Of a DNA stretch of 64,000 nt, positions 35,764-43,131 are shown in pieces. Source of the DNA: Clostridia bacterium (GTDB taxonomy: Bacteria > Bacillota > Clostridia > Christensenellales > Aristaeellaceae); contig JAFQKQ010000028.1 of NCBI GenBank assembly GCA_017396845.1, positions 28,470 through 92,469 on the forward strand, read 5' to 3'. The stretch's first letter is position 1. The number at the start of each line of letters is the position of its first letter. The position numbers were made by a program, and so were the translations under genes. The notes below the pieces were generated by a model. It was given only the letters and a program-made list of their open reading frames with translations, was not told the origin of the DNA and searched no databases.

Positions 35764-36897
35764 ATGAAGGACGTAATGGGCATTCTCTACACCTCGCGCA
35801 GCGAACTGAGTCTGCGTGAACTTACCGCCAATCGTTCTGTGGCGGCCCTCCCTGTAGCGGCGCGCTATCGCCTGGTGGACTTTCTCCTTTCCAGCCTTGT
35901 AAACAGCGGCGTTAGAAACGTAGGCGTTATGATGCAGGGAAACTACCATTCTCTGATGGATCATCTGGAGACCGGAAAAGCCTGGGATCTGCACACCCGC
36001 AATAACGGTCTTTTCATTCTTCCGCCCCGCGTAGGCGAAGGCGCAAACGGATATGTGGGCGTTATGGATGCGCTGCGCGCAAATCTGGAATACTTAAGAA
36101 GATCCAAGCAGGAATTCGTACTCCTGATGGGCGGCAGAATGGTATTCAATACGTGCTTTAACGATATGTTCAAGCAGCATATCGAGAATAATGCGGATGT
36201 TACCGTAATGTACACCAAGTACGATCCCATCACGTTCGATTATTCGAGCTCTTCTCGGGACCCCCGCGCGTTTGTAAACGTAAATGACGAGGGCGTTGTC
36301 ACCGATATGGAAATCAACCCCAACGCGGCGAGCTATTCGAACATTCTGATGGACGTTGTGCTTATGAAGCGCACGCTGCTTATGCACCTTGCCGACCAGG
36401 CGTTCTCGCACGGTTTGCATGATATGAACCGCGATATTCTTCAGGAATACGTGAAGAGCGGCATGATGCGCGTAATGGGTTATCCGTTTAACGGATACTG
36501 CCGCCGCATCGAGACCATCAAGAGCTACTATCGCATGAATATGGATCTTCTGGACGCAAATGTCAGGAAGGAACTGTTCAGCGTGAACCCCGTGTTCACC
36601 AAGACCCGCGACGATGCGCCCGCAAAGTATCTGCCCGGCGCGAAGGTGACCAATTCCCTGATCGCGGACGGCTGTGTGATTGAAGGCACGGTAGAAAACT
36701 GCGTGCTGTTCCGCGGAACGCATATTGCCCGCGGCGCGCATATAAAGGGCTCCATCATCATGCAGGACGGCGACGTCGGCGCAGGCGTTGAGCTTGAAAA
36801 CGTAATTCTTGACAAGGACGTAACCATCTTAAGCGGCGGACGTCTGATCAGCGAGAAGCAGTATCCCATCGTTATCGGCAAAAACGTAACGTTGTAA
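35764..36897 (+). CDS. glgD: GlgD subunit of ADP-glucose pyrophosphorylase
   Basis: 377 residues; paralog of GlgC lacking the intact nucleotide loop. The N-terminus reads MGILYTSRSELSLRELTANR instead of AGGQGSRL, so it is probably a regulatory partner. The pyrophosphorylase and beta-helix layout is kept (GILPP-like FILPPRVGEG, VFNTCFNDM, LIADGCVIEGTVENCVLFRG). GlgCD heteromers are known from Firmicutes. It is placed between glgC and glgA in one operon. Confidence 0.92.
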   Translation: MKDVMGILYTSRSELSLRELTANRSVAALPVAARYRLVDFLLSSLVNSGVRNVGVMMQGNYHSLMDHLETGKAWDLHTRNNGLFILPPRVGEGANGYVGVMDALRANLEYLRRSKQEFVLLMGGRMVFNTCFNDMFKQHIENNADVTVMYTKYDPITFDYSSSSRDPRAFVNVNDEGVVTDMEINPNAASYSNILMDVVLMKRTLLMHLADQAFSHGLHDMNRDILQEYVKSGMMRVMGYPFNGYCRRIETIKSYYRMNMDLLDANVRKELFSVNPVFTKTRDDAPAKYLPGAKVTNSLIADGCVIEGTVENCVLFRGTHIARGAHIKGSIIMQDGDVGAGVELENVILDKDVTILSGGRLISEKQYPIVIGKNVTL

Positions 36898-36918
36898 TTT
36901 CCCGAAGGAGGGTTTCTT

Positions 36919-38610
36919 ATGAAAATCTTGTTTGCGGCCTCCGAGTGTATGCCGTTTGTTAAAACCGGAGGTCTGGCGGACGTAATTGGCGCGCTGCCGC
37001 AGGAAATAGTGAAGACCGGCGCGGACATCCGCGTAATTCTTCCCCTGTACCGCGCAATTTCCAGGGAAGTGCGCGAAAACCTCGAGCACGTTACCTACTT
37101 CTATATCAATCTCGGCTGGCGCCGTCAGTATGTCGGCATTGAAAAGCTCGTTCAGAACGGCGTAACCTTCTATTTCATCGATAACGAGCAGTATTTCGGC
37201 CGCGATTATATCTACGGCAAGGGCGGCGACGAAGGCGAGCGCTTTGCATACTTCTGCAAGGCGGTGCTGGAGAGCCTTACGAAGATCGACTTCATCCCCG
37301 ATGTTCTCCATTGCCACGACTGGCAGACCGGTCTGATTCCTGTGCTTCTGAAGGCGCAGTATCAATCGCTTGCCATGTACAAGAATATCAAGACCGTATT
37401 TACCATTCACAATCTTCAGTTCCAGGGCATTTATCCCATTGCCGATACGGAAGAGCTGCTTTCTCTGGGCGACTGGGCGTATACGTCCGATAATCTGGAA
37501 TTCTACGGCTCCGCTTCCTTTATCAAGGGCGGTCTCGTGTTTGCCGACCGCATCACGACCGTTTCGCCCACCTATGCCGAAGAAATTCTTTCGCCCTATT
37601 ACGGCGAGCGTCTGGACGGACTTCTCCGCTCGCGCGCACCGTTCCTCTCGGGCATATTGAACGGCATTGATACCATCGAGTATAATCCCGAAAACGATCC
37701 GCTGATCGAGGTTGGTTATACGGCGGATACCTTCGAGAAGAAGCTGGAAAACAAGCTCGCACTTCAGAAGGAACTGGGCCTTACCGTAGACGCTTCTGCG
37801 CCCGTTATCGGTCTGGTAACGCGTCTTTCCTCTCAGAAGGGTCTGGATTTGGTCGAGCGCGTGCTGGACGGCATCATGGCGACCGGCGCACAGATCGTCG
37901 TGCTCGGCATGGGCGAGAGCAAGTATGTGGATCTGTTCGGCTGGGCGCAGTGGAAATATGCCGGCCGCCTCGCCGCATGCTTCCAGATGAATCATCGCCT
38001 GGCGCACCGCATCTATGCGGGCGCGGATATGTTCCTGATGCCCTCGATGTTTGAACCCTGCGGCCTTTCTCAGCTGATTTCGCTCAGATACGGCACTCTG
38101 CCTATCGTCCGCGAGACCGGCGGTCTGAGAGACACCGTACTTGCTTACAACGAGTTCACCGGCGAAGGCAACGGCTTCTCGTTCTTCAATTACAACGCGC
38201 ACGACATGCTCTATGTTATCGAGCAGGCTGTGAAGATGTACAAAGAGAAGAACGACATATTCCAGAAACTTGCAAAGCGCGCAATGCTGGGCGAGTACGG
38301 CTGGGATCAGTCGGCGCTTAAGTATGTGGAACTGTATAAGGATATTCTGCCGTCGGCGGATGTGAAGGCGGAAGCCGAAGCGGAAGAAGTGCCGGCAGAA
38401 GAAGTGAAAGCGGAAGAAAAGCCGAAGCGCAAGCCCCGCGCCAAGAAGGCCGAGGCGGCGGAGGAGGGCGAAGTAAAGGCGGAAGAAAAGCCGAAGCGCA
38501 AGCCCCGCGCCAAGAAGGCGGAAGCGGCGGCAGAGGGCGAAGTGAAGGCGGAAGAAAAGCCGAAGCGTAAGCCCCGCGCCAAGAAGGCGGAAAGCGAGAA
38601 GGCCGAATAA
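36919..38610 (+). CDS. glgA: Glycogen synthase with H1-like C-terminal repeat tail
   Basis: Transfers glucose from ADP-glucose to growing glycogen chains (GT5). Residues 1-480 are a normal GlgA: MKILFAASECMPFVKTGGLADV (ADP-glucose-binding KTGGL), HCHDWQTGLIP, TVFTIHNLQFQG, and EPCGLSQLISLRYGTLPIVRETGGL. After TYKD-like ELYKDILPS near 478 comes an 85-residue tail of Lys, Glu, Pro and Ala with three repeats of 23 residues (KAEEKPKRKPRAKKAEAA). Such tails are typical of histone-H1-like proteins and unusual on GlgA. AAGGAGG precedes the ATG. Confidence 0.95.
   Translation: MKILFAASECMPFVKTGGLADVIGALPQEIVKTGADIRVILPLYRAISREVRENLEHVTYFYINLGWRRQYVGIEKLVQNGVTFYFIDNEQYFGRDYIYGKGGDEGERFAYFCKAVLESLTKIDFIPDVLHCHDWQTGLIPVLLKAQYQSLAMYKNIKTVFTIHNLQFQGIYPIADTEELLSLGDWAYTSDNLEFYGSASFIKGGLVFADRITTVSPTYAEEILSPYYGERLDGLLRSRAPFLSGILNGIDTIEYNPENDPLIEVGYTADTFEKKLENKLALQKELGLTVDASAPVIGLVTRLSSQKGLDLVERVLDGIMATGAQIVVLGMGESKYVDLFGWAQWKYAGRLAACFQMNHRLAHRIYAGADMFLMPSMFEPCGLSQLISLRYGTLPIVRETGGLRDTVLAYNEFTGEGNGFSFFNYNAHDMLYVIEQAVKMYKEKNDIFQKLAKRAMLGEYGWDQSALKYVELYKDILPSADVKAEAEAEEVPAEEVKAEEKPKRKPRAKKAEAAEEGEVKAEEKPKRKPRAKKAEAAAEGEVKAEEKPKRKPRAKKAESEKAE
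38401..38607 (+). repeat. Three 69-base tandem repeats in glgA tail
   Basis: Units at 38401-38469, 38470-38538 and 38539-38607 (the last diverged) encode KPKRKPRAKKAE-type segments. The copies are nearly identical at DNA level, so they arose recently or are kept alike by recombination. Confidence 0.85.
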
Positions 38611-38649
38611 AACCGAAGACGGAAGGAACGCCTTCCTTTGAATGAACGG

Positions 38650-38692
38650 GCGGGCGCTGCAGAAATATAGATTTGCTGCAGCGCCCGCTTTT
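38650..38692 (+). terminator. Terminator of glg operon
   Basis: Perfect 13-bp stem GCGGGCGCTGCAG / CTGCAGCGCCCGC followed by TTTT. Confidence 0.85.
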
Positions 38693-38740
38693 GCCGCTTT
38701 AAAAGCGTCCGTTTTGTTCCAAATCCAGCACAAAAACGGA

Positions 38741-38769
38741 TTGACGGAGAAGGGCGAAAAGTGTACACT
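38741..38769 (+). promoter_or_regulatory. Promoter of TIM-barrel isomerase gene
   Basis: TTGACG (38741-38746), 17 bases, TACACT (38764-38769), about 50 bases before the start codon. Confidence 0.65.
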
Positions 38770-38818
38770 TACGATATCAGGGTTTTAGCGATATTTTGTT
38801 ATGGCGGGAGGCACTTAT

Positions 38819-39640
38819 ATGAAAAAGGCGTTGATTGGTTATCAGATTTATTCCGCGCGCGAAGAAGCGGAGAAGGATCTCAAGGGCGTTTTGAAGGCCG
38901 TTAAGGAAATGGGCTATGACGGCGTGGAATTTGCGGGAATGTACAATTACACGGCGGAAGAGATTCGCAAGGCGCTGGATGAGGCGGGGCTGATCGGCAT
39001 TTCCGCGCATGTACCGCTGGCGGTTATCGAGCAGGATATGTTTAAAACGATCTCCGATTACAAGACCATCGGCGTTAAGTACATCGCCATTCCCTATACG
39101 GATGATATGTGCCGTCCCGGCGGTGAAAAGTTTGCCGCTACTCTTCAGGTGATGGCAAAGTTCGGCCGTCTCTGCCGCGAGGCGGGCATTCAGCTGCTCT
39201 ATCACAACCACGATTTCGAGTTTGTGAAGATTTCCGGCGTCTACGGCCTTGATTTCATCTATCAGGCAATCGATTGCTGCACCCTGAAAACCGAAATCGA
39301 TACCTGCTGGGTGAAGTATGCAGGCGAGAATCCCGCTGAATACGTGCGCAAGTATGCGGGCCGCTGCCCGGTTGTGCATCTGAAGGACTATGTGGGCGTA
39401 AAGGGCGGCAAGAACCCCTACGCGCTGATCGGCATGGAGGATGATTCCGCAGATCCCAACGAGATCGCATTTGAGTTCCGTCCCGTCGGCCACGGCTGCC
39501 AGGATGTTCCCTCGATCATCGAAGCGGGTCTGGAGTCCGGCGCCGAGTGGTTCATCGTTGAGCAGGATCTTTCTGTCGGCCGTCCGCCGCTTGAGGCCTG
39601 CAAAATGTCTATCGATTATCTGAAGTCCATTGGCCTGTAA
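38819..39640 (+). CDS. Sugar phosphate isomerase/epimerase (xylose isomerase-like TIM barrel)
   Basis: 273 residues with the AP_endonuc_2 fold: MGYDGVEFAGMY, ISAHVPL, LLYHNHDFEF (metal-binding His and Glu), TEIDTCWVKYAG (Asp), VVHLKDYVG (His) and FIVEQDLS (Glu). The group includes inosose isomerases, hydroxypyruvate isomerases and sugar epimerases, and the exact sugar cannot be read from sequence. The ATG at 38819 lies 7 bases after GGGAGG; an ATG at 38801 lies within the upstream side of that site. It forms its own transcription unit with promoter and terminator. Confidence 0.85.
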   Translation: MKKALIGYQIYSAREEAEKDLKGVLKAVKEMGYDGVEFAGMYNYTAEEIRKALDEAGLIGISAHVPLAVIEQDMFKTISDYKTIGVKYIAIPYTDDMCRPGGEKFAATLQVMAKFGRLCREAGIQLLYHNHDFEFVKISGVYGLDFIYQAIDCCTLKTEIDTCWVKYAGENPAEYVRKYAGRCPVVHLKDYVGVKGGKNPYALIGMEDDSADPNEIAFEFRPVGHGCQDVPSIIEAGLESGAEWFIVEQDLSVGRPPLEACKMSIDYLKSIGL

Positions 39641-39680
39641 AATACGGCGGGAAGCCGAAAATTAAATACGATATTCGAAA

Positions 39681-39724
39681 CGCGCGGAGGAGCGGATCAA
39701 TATGATCGCTTCTCCGCGCGTTTT
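39681..39724 (+). terminator. Terminator after isomerase gene
   Basis: Stem beginning CGCGCGGAG and ending CTCCGCGCG, with one bulge and an inner AGCG/CGCT pairing, followed by TTTT. Confidence 0.8.
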
Positions 39725-39806
39725 GACTGTGTTTAATTTTATTCGGAATAAAAAACGCGATAGACAGAAAACCTTGCCTGTGATACGATGGATAAAAGTA
39801 TTTGTG

Positions 39807-39831
39807 TATAATATCCGGCCTTTCAGGCCGG
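39807..39831 (+). promoter_or_regulatory. -10 element and 5' hairpin before caspase-like gene
   Basis: TATAAT (39807-39812) has only a weak -35. A perfect hairpin CCGGCCT-TTC-AGGCCGG (39815-39831) lies at the expected transcript start, and the ribosome binding site follows 19 bases later. It may protect the mRNA 5' end or bind a regulator. Confidence 0.4.
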
Positions 39832-39865
39832 TGTGCTCAGCGGGGCTCCGGAGGTTTTTTCGATA

Positions 39866-41893
39866 ATGAAACGTATATGCGTTTTTCTTTTCGTCTTTTT
39901 ATGGATGCTTTTTTTAAACGCCGCCGCCGGTCAGAATTCGCCGGAAGGCAGAACCGTACTCCCTTCGGGACTTCGGCGCGTGAATGAAGAGGCGTTTTTA
40001 AACGATGAAAGCATAAAATCGGTATATGCCAACGAGGGTCTTTTGGAAATCGGCGCGCGCGCCTTTAAAGGAAGCGGACTTACGGAGATATATCTTCCGG
40101 ATTCTCTGGTTTTGATTGAAAACAGCGCATTTGAAGGGCTGACGGACGTTACGGCTATCGTAAAAAGCGGAAGCTATGCGCATGAGTTCTGCGAAAAAAT
40201 GGGAATCGGCGTTCGAATATTGGATGCGTCGCTTCCGGCTGCACCGGTTTTAAAAGGCTTTTCCACAAATGAACGAAACATCCATCTGCACCTTGACGGC
40301 GTATTATCGGCTGAGGGATATCATATCTATATCGCCCGCAAATCGGATTTCAGCGACGCGCATCTGTTTTCCGAACGCTCGCTTCCGGGCGATATGTGTA
40401 TTACATATTCCGGTTTTGCAAAGGGCGAGACGTATTATTTTGCCGTATGTGCGTATGTGAAAGACGAAAGCGGCAATGTGATCGAGGGGAAGATGAGCAA
40501 TGTACTCTCCGTTACGCCGGAGAGAATACTGCCTCCCGCTTTCGCTGAAGCAGCGTATCATTCGCCGAATCAGGCGGAGATTTCCTGGCAGAAGGTTCAT
40601 AATGCCCACGGATACATCATATACCGGTCTGACCGCGCGGATTTCAGCGAAAATGTATCCATATTTTATATAGAAAACGGCGTGGACGGATGTACGTATA
40701 TTGATTCCGGGCTTGATATGGATGCGACATATTATTACAGAATCGGTGCGTTTGCCGGCTGGAAAGGGCATGTGAAATACTATTCGGATCTGGGCGGATT
40801 GGAAAGCGCGCGCAAGTATGTTCATACCAAGCCGCCTGAGGCGGTATATCTTGCGCACGCAGACGAATCGGGAAATACGGATGCGTACGACAATGATAAC
40901 GCCCTTTTCGGTTATGTGGGAGATCGTTTTACGCTTGAAATCAGGGATATGTCAAACGATGAAATCGTTGCGGACTACTATCTGTTTTCCGATGATCCTC
41001 AGGCGGTGGAGGCGTACACAGGCGAAGACGGAAAGGCGCATGTGGCCATTCATAAAAACAGAAGTGTGAAATTGTTTGTAAGCAATGTTTACGGGGAAGC
41101 CCTGGAGGATATACCCGAAGAAAGGCGGCGCCTTGTGTGCCGGGTGAATACGCCGGTATACCGCGCGCTCGTGATCGGCAATGATTACATCGGCCATTTT
41201 TTCGAAAGCGAATACCTCGAGGTGTGCGCGGACGACCGCGCGGCGGTGGGGGAGATGCTTTCAAGCATGACAGGTACAAACTACATTGTGTCCGTTCAGG
41301 GGAATCTCACCGCCGCAGGATTTGAAAGCGCCATAGCGTCCGTGTTTGCGGAGCAGACGGAAAACGATGTGTCATTGGTCTATTACAGCGGACACGGCGC
41401 CGCCGACGGCTCGCTTCTCGGCGTAGATAGGAAACTGTTTACGGTTGCCGATATGAAAAACGCGCTCGACCGGATTCCCGGCAGAAAAATTGTGATTCTG
41501 GATTCCTGCTTCAGCGGAAGCTTTATCGGAAAATCAGTGGATGACCCCGTAAGCAAGGCTCGAGCCATTAACGGCAGAATCATCTCCGTATTTGCGTCAA
41601 AAGCCAAAAACAATCTCGCAAGCGACCAATACTACGTAATAACCGCCGCAAGCATGGATGAATATTCCTATACCGGGCGCACGCTCAGCCTGTTTACGTA
41701 CCCCGTCTGCTACGGCTCCGGCTGGAGGGATGCGGACGGCGTAATGAACGCGGACGCGGACGGAAACGGGAAGATTACGCTTGATGAATGCCACCGGTAC
41801 GCCTACGCCTACGCCCTCAACGCCTCGTCCCGCTATAAACAGCATGCTCAGGTGTATCCGGAGGATTGTTCGTTTGTCATATGGGCAAAGTGA
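39866..41893 (+). CDS. Secreted LRR-Fn3 protein with caspase-like (C14) domain
   Basis: 675 residues. Signal peptide (ICVFLFVFLWMLFLNAAAG) at 1-22; two or three BspA-type LRR_5 units at about 25-120 (LLEIGARAFKGSGLTEIYLP); two fibronectin type III-like domains at about 130-330; and a C14 caspase-like domain at about 430-660. The catalytic dyad is His510 in LVYYSGHGAADG and Cys548 in IVILDSCFSGSF, and an EF-hand-like DADGNGKITLDE lies near 640. The ATG at 39866 is 11 bases after GGAGG. Extracellular targeting of a caspase-like peptidase is unusual; activation, possibly by calcium, is inferred. Confidence 0.85.
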   Translation: MKRICVFLFVFLWMLFLNAAAGQNSPEGRTVLPSGLRRVNEEAFLNDESIKSVYANEGLLEIGARAFKGSGLTEIYLPDSLVLIENSAFEGLTDVTAIVKSGSYAHEFCEKMGIGVRILDASLPAAPVLKGFSTNERNIHLHLDGVLSAEGYHIYIARKSDFSDAHLFSERSLPGDMCITYSGFAKGETYYFAVCAYVKDESGNVIEGKMSNVLSVTPERILPPAFAEAAYHSPNQAEISWQKVHNAHGYIIYRSDRADFSENVSIFYIENGVDGCTYIDSGLDMDATYYYRIGAFAGWKGHVKYYSDLGGLESARKYVHTKPPEAVYLAHADESGNTDAYDNDNALFGYVGDRFTLEIRDMSNDEIVADYYLFSDDPQAVEAYTGEDGKAHVAIHKNRSVKLFVSNVYGEALEDIPEERRRLVCRVNTPVYRALVIGNDYIGHFFESEYLEVCADDRAAVGEMLSSMTGTNYIVSVQGNLTAAGFESAIASVFAEQTENDVSLVYYSGHGAADGSLLGVDRKLFTVADMKNALDRIPGRKIVILDSCFSGSFIGKSVDDPVSKARAINGRIISVFASKAKNNLASDQYYVITAASMDEYSYTGRTLSLFTYPVCYGSGWRDADGVMNADADGNGKITLDECHRYAYAYALNASSRYKQHAQVYPEDCSFVIWAK

Positions 41894-42276
41894 CGGGGCG
41901 TTATGGAAACGGGCGCATGCATATATAGATTCGATTCGCAGGGCAGATTGATAATAAAGCCGCCGGTAAGAAATAAAAGACGGTTGATCGGCCTCATGGG
42001 GGGCTAAGGTAAAAGAGAAATCATAAAACGGAAGATTCGCCTGTTAAAAAGCCTCTTGCCGCGCCTTTGAAAAAGGGCGTCAAGAGGCTTTATATTTGGC
42101 TTGGCCGGTTCAGGAGAACCTGCTGCTCTGTCGAAAGAATTGCGCGCTGCGTTAAATCACAAGCCTCCTGCCGCCCTTTCGAAAGAAGGCGCTGGGCGTT
42201 TCCGACCCAAACACAGGGCGAAGCAGCCCGGAATGCAGCCGCGTGAGCTGTGGAGGGATGGGGGAGGACTTACGTA
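41894..42276. other. Intergenic stretch without a recognised gene
   Basis: Between the convergent caspase-like and PfkB genes. It holds the terminator at 42046-42093; the remaining sequence has short open frames without binding sites and no recognisable RNA. Confidence 0.4.
42046..42093. terminator. Bidirectional terminator
   Basis: Stem with AAAAAGCCTCTTG on the left and CAAGAGGCTTT on the right, plus inner CGCC/GGCG pairing, between convergent genes. Confidence 0.8.
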
Positions 42277-43131
42277 TTACCGACGTATGGAAAGCGTTCT
42301 TTCTTCCAGCAGGCGTTTGCTGAACGCCATGCCGCGTTTTGCGCACATTTCGGCGCTTTCGTCCATTGCGCAGCCGGCGCATACGCCTGCGCACATGGCG
42401 TCGCCTGCGCCGTTGGTCTGGCAGGAAAATACCTCCTCCGGGCGGACAAAACCGCTTCCGGATGCATCCATATAGAATGCGCCCTGATCGCCCATGGATA
42501 TGACCACGCGCTTTACGCCCATATCGATGAGCTTTTTTGCGGCGCTTTTTTCGTCCGTTTCGCCCGTCAGGAATTTGGCTTCAATGAGATTCGGCTTGAA
42601 TGCCGCAAGGCGATGAAGGATTGGGCGGAGCTTTGCGATTTTTACCGTGCTCACCGGGTCGGCCGCGAGGGGGCGGGTGACGTTTTCGGCAATGAAGAGA
42701 AGGCTCTCGGGGCTCAGATTGGCGTCGATTACGCATACATCGCCCTTTTCAATTTCCGCAAGCACACCCCTCAGGTATTCGGGCGTGATTTCATCGATCA
42801 ATTGCATATCGTTTACCGCCAGCGCCATATCGCCGTCCGCATCATGAATGGAGAGATAGCAGCTGGTGGGAACGGGAGAGCGCAGCGCGTGGGATACGTT
42901 GATATTGCCGGCAAGGCAAGCATGATACAGCATATCGCCCTGCGAATCAGAGGAGATGGCGGTGAACAGCGTTGTTTCAATGCCTGCACGCGCCAGCTGT
43001 TCGGCGATATTTCTGCCTACGCCGCCTGGAGAAAAGCGAATCTGACCGGGGTTGGAATCCCGTACAATGAGCGGGGATGCGGAAAAACCGGTTACATCCA
43101 GATTGATTCCGCCGATTACGGATGCTTTCAT
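42277..43131 (-). CDS. PfkB-family sugar kinase (pseudouridine kinase-like)
   Basis: 284 residues of the ribokinase fold: GGINLDVTG, the anion-binding SPGGVGRNIAEQLARAG, SYLSIHDADGDMALAVNDM-type lid region, and the catalytic QTNGAGDAMCAG near the C-terminus with its GAGD. The GGVGRNIAE and NDM features resemble pseudouridine kinase PsuK more than ribokinase, but psuG is not nearby, so the substrate is open. The ATG at 43131 overlaps the recQ stop codon (ATGA), giving translational coupling; GGGAGG lies 10 bases before it. Confidence 0.8.
   Translation of the reverse strand: MKASVIGGINLDVTGFSASPLIVRDSNPGQIRFSPGGVGRNIAEQLARAGIETTLFTAISSDSQGDMLYHACLAGNINVSHALRSPVPTSCYLSIHDADGDMALAVNDMQLIDEITPEYLRGVLAEIEKGDVCVIDANLSPESLLFIAENVTRPLAADPVSTVKIAKLRPILHRLAAFKPNLIEAKFLTGETDEKSAAKKLIDMGVKRVVISMGDQGAFYMDASGSGFVRPEEVFSCQTNGAGDAMCAGVCAGCAMDESAEMCAKRGMAFSKRLLEERTLSIRR

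Noticed and set aside
38401-38607. CRISPR-like repeat array
   Set aside because: The repeats are in frame within glgA and have no unique spacers.
36829-38733. 634-codon open frame antisense to glgA
   Set aside because: Opposite a complete glycogen synthase; its N-terminal residues mirror the tandem repeats of glgA and it has no family resemblance.
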